Below are positions 42,502 through 42,727 of a DNA stretch of 42,727 bases, piece after piece. The stretch is from assembly GCF_042650605.1 (NCBI RefSeq), contig NZ_JBHSBN010000037.1, positions 1-42,727 of the forward strand, written 5' to 3'. Numbering within the stretch: the stretch's first letter is position 1; each line of letters begins with the position of its first letter. The translations under genes were made by a program, and so were the position numbers. The notes below the pieces were generated by a model. The model did no database searches and was not told where the DNA came from. It worked only from the letters and a program-made list of their open reading frames with translations. The stretch is from Micromonospora_J zhanjiangensis (GTDB taxonomy: Bacteria > Actinomycetota > Actinomycetes > Mycobacteriales > Micromonosporaceae).

Positions 42502-42727
42502 ATGACCAGATCCAGATCGACAAATGTTTTCCTGGCTGCGACCGGCGCCGCGTTACTGGCGTCGGCGACGATCGTCGCCGCCGGCCCGGCCGGCGCCGCA
42601 GCGGCGGGCTGTTCGGTGAACTACGCCGTGTCGTCCCAGTGGCAGGGCGGGTTCGGTGCCAACGTGTCGATCACGAACCTCGGCGACGCGTTGTCCAGTT
42701 GGACGTTGACCTGGTCGTTCGGTGCCG
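42502..42727 (+). CDS. Secreted CBM2 protein, probably a cellulase (partial)
   Basis: 75 residues seen; the gene runs off the right edge. A signal peptide (VFLAATGAALLASATIVAAG...GAAAA) is followed by CSVNYAVSSQWQGGFGANVSITNLGDALSSWTLTWSF, split across two strands, the start of a family 2 carbohydrate-binding module. Such N-terminal CBM2s usually precede a cellulase or related hydrolase. ATG 42502 has GGAAGG upstream. CebR box control supports a role in cellulose use. Confidence 0.85.
   Translation, partial: MTRSRSTNVFLAATGAALLASATIVAAGPAGAAAAGCSVNYAVSSQWQGGFGANVSITNLGDALSSWTLTWSFGA

Overview
The window is very GC-rich actinobacterial chromosome. The 16S rRNA start, the leaderless or short-leader genes, a urtABCDE-ureABCFGD cluster without ureE, an IdeR-type iron box, a CebR-type box and the many TetR/MarR/ArsR regulators point to a filamentous actinomycete. 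Micromonosporaceae (Micromonospora-like) is my best guess, made from general resemblance only.

Layout. 1-68: 5' end of a 16S rRNA gene on the minus strand, fed by a ~550-bp leader with a boxA-like element and three evenly spaced promoters. 840-5000: membrane Ser/Thr kinase, MFS permease and a coiled-coil DivIVA-like protein, closed by a strong two-way terminator. 5074-7004: a hotdog thioesterase and a very short P450-like protein (243 aa), divergent from an ArsR-type regulator across a perfect palindrome. 7062-9543: YccF membrane protein, then RtcB RNA ligase overlapping a minimal GGQ-only PrfH release factor, convergent with a small HTH protein. 9665-11688: D,D-carboxypeptidase and two small proteins. 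11736-14935: a rifampin-phosphotransferase-like enzyme and its TetR regulator behind a promoter with one perfect and one degenerate operator. 14978-16471: aldo/keto reductase and MarR regulator.

16569-27611 is a urea-nitrogen island. A leaderless-type (no signal peptide) AmiC/UrtA-like binding protein is followed by a ~480-bp regulatory region with a terminator, a nested 89-nt hairpin and three GAAAC boxes in 11-bp phase (GlnR-like). Next come the urea ABC transporter (urtABCDE) and urease (ureABCFGD), with almost all junctions overlapping or nearly so, ending at a 13-bp-stem terminator. The genes would import urea and hydrolyse it to ammonia and CO2.

27671-35553: a divergent pair of DUF4360-type secreted proteins, an alpha/beta hydrolase divergent from an ECF sigma factor with a C-terminal SnoaL-like part, a STAS protein whose end overlaps the sigma gene, a secreted GH11 xylanase with a CBM, and a TetR/FAD-monooxygenase divergent pair with tandem operators. 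35686-41186: a secreted serine beta-lactamase-like hydrolase, then an iron-siderophore importer (binding protein divergent from two permeases and an ATPase) controlled by an iron box. 41273-42727: a glutathionyl-hydroquinone-reductase-like protein, and the truncated start of a secreted CBM2 protein behind a CebR-like box.

The most unusual points are the mini-P450/ArsR/thioesterase module, the RtcB-mini-PrfH pair, the cytosolic urea/amide sensor candidate, the TetR-controlled antibiotic-phosphotransferase-like gene, and a recurring pattern of short tandem duplications laid across start or stop codons.
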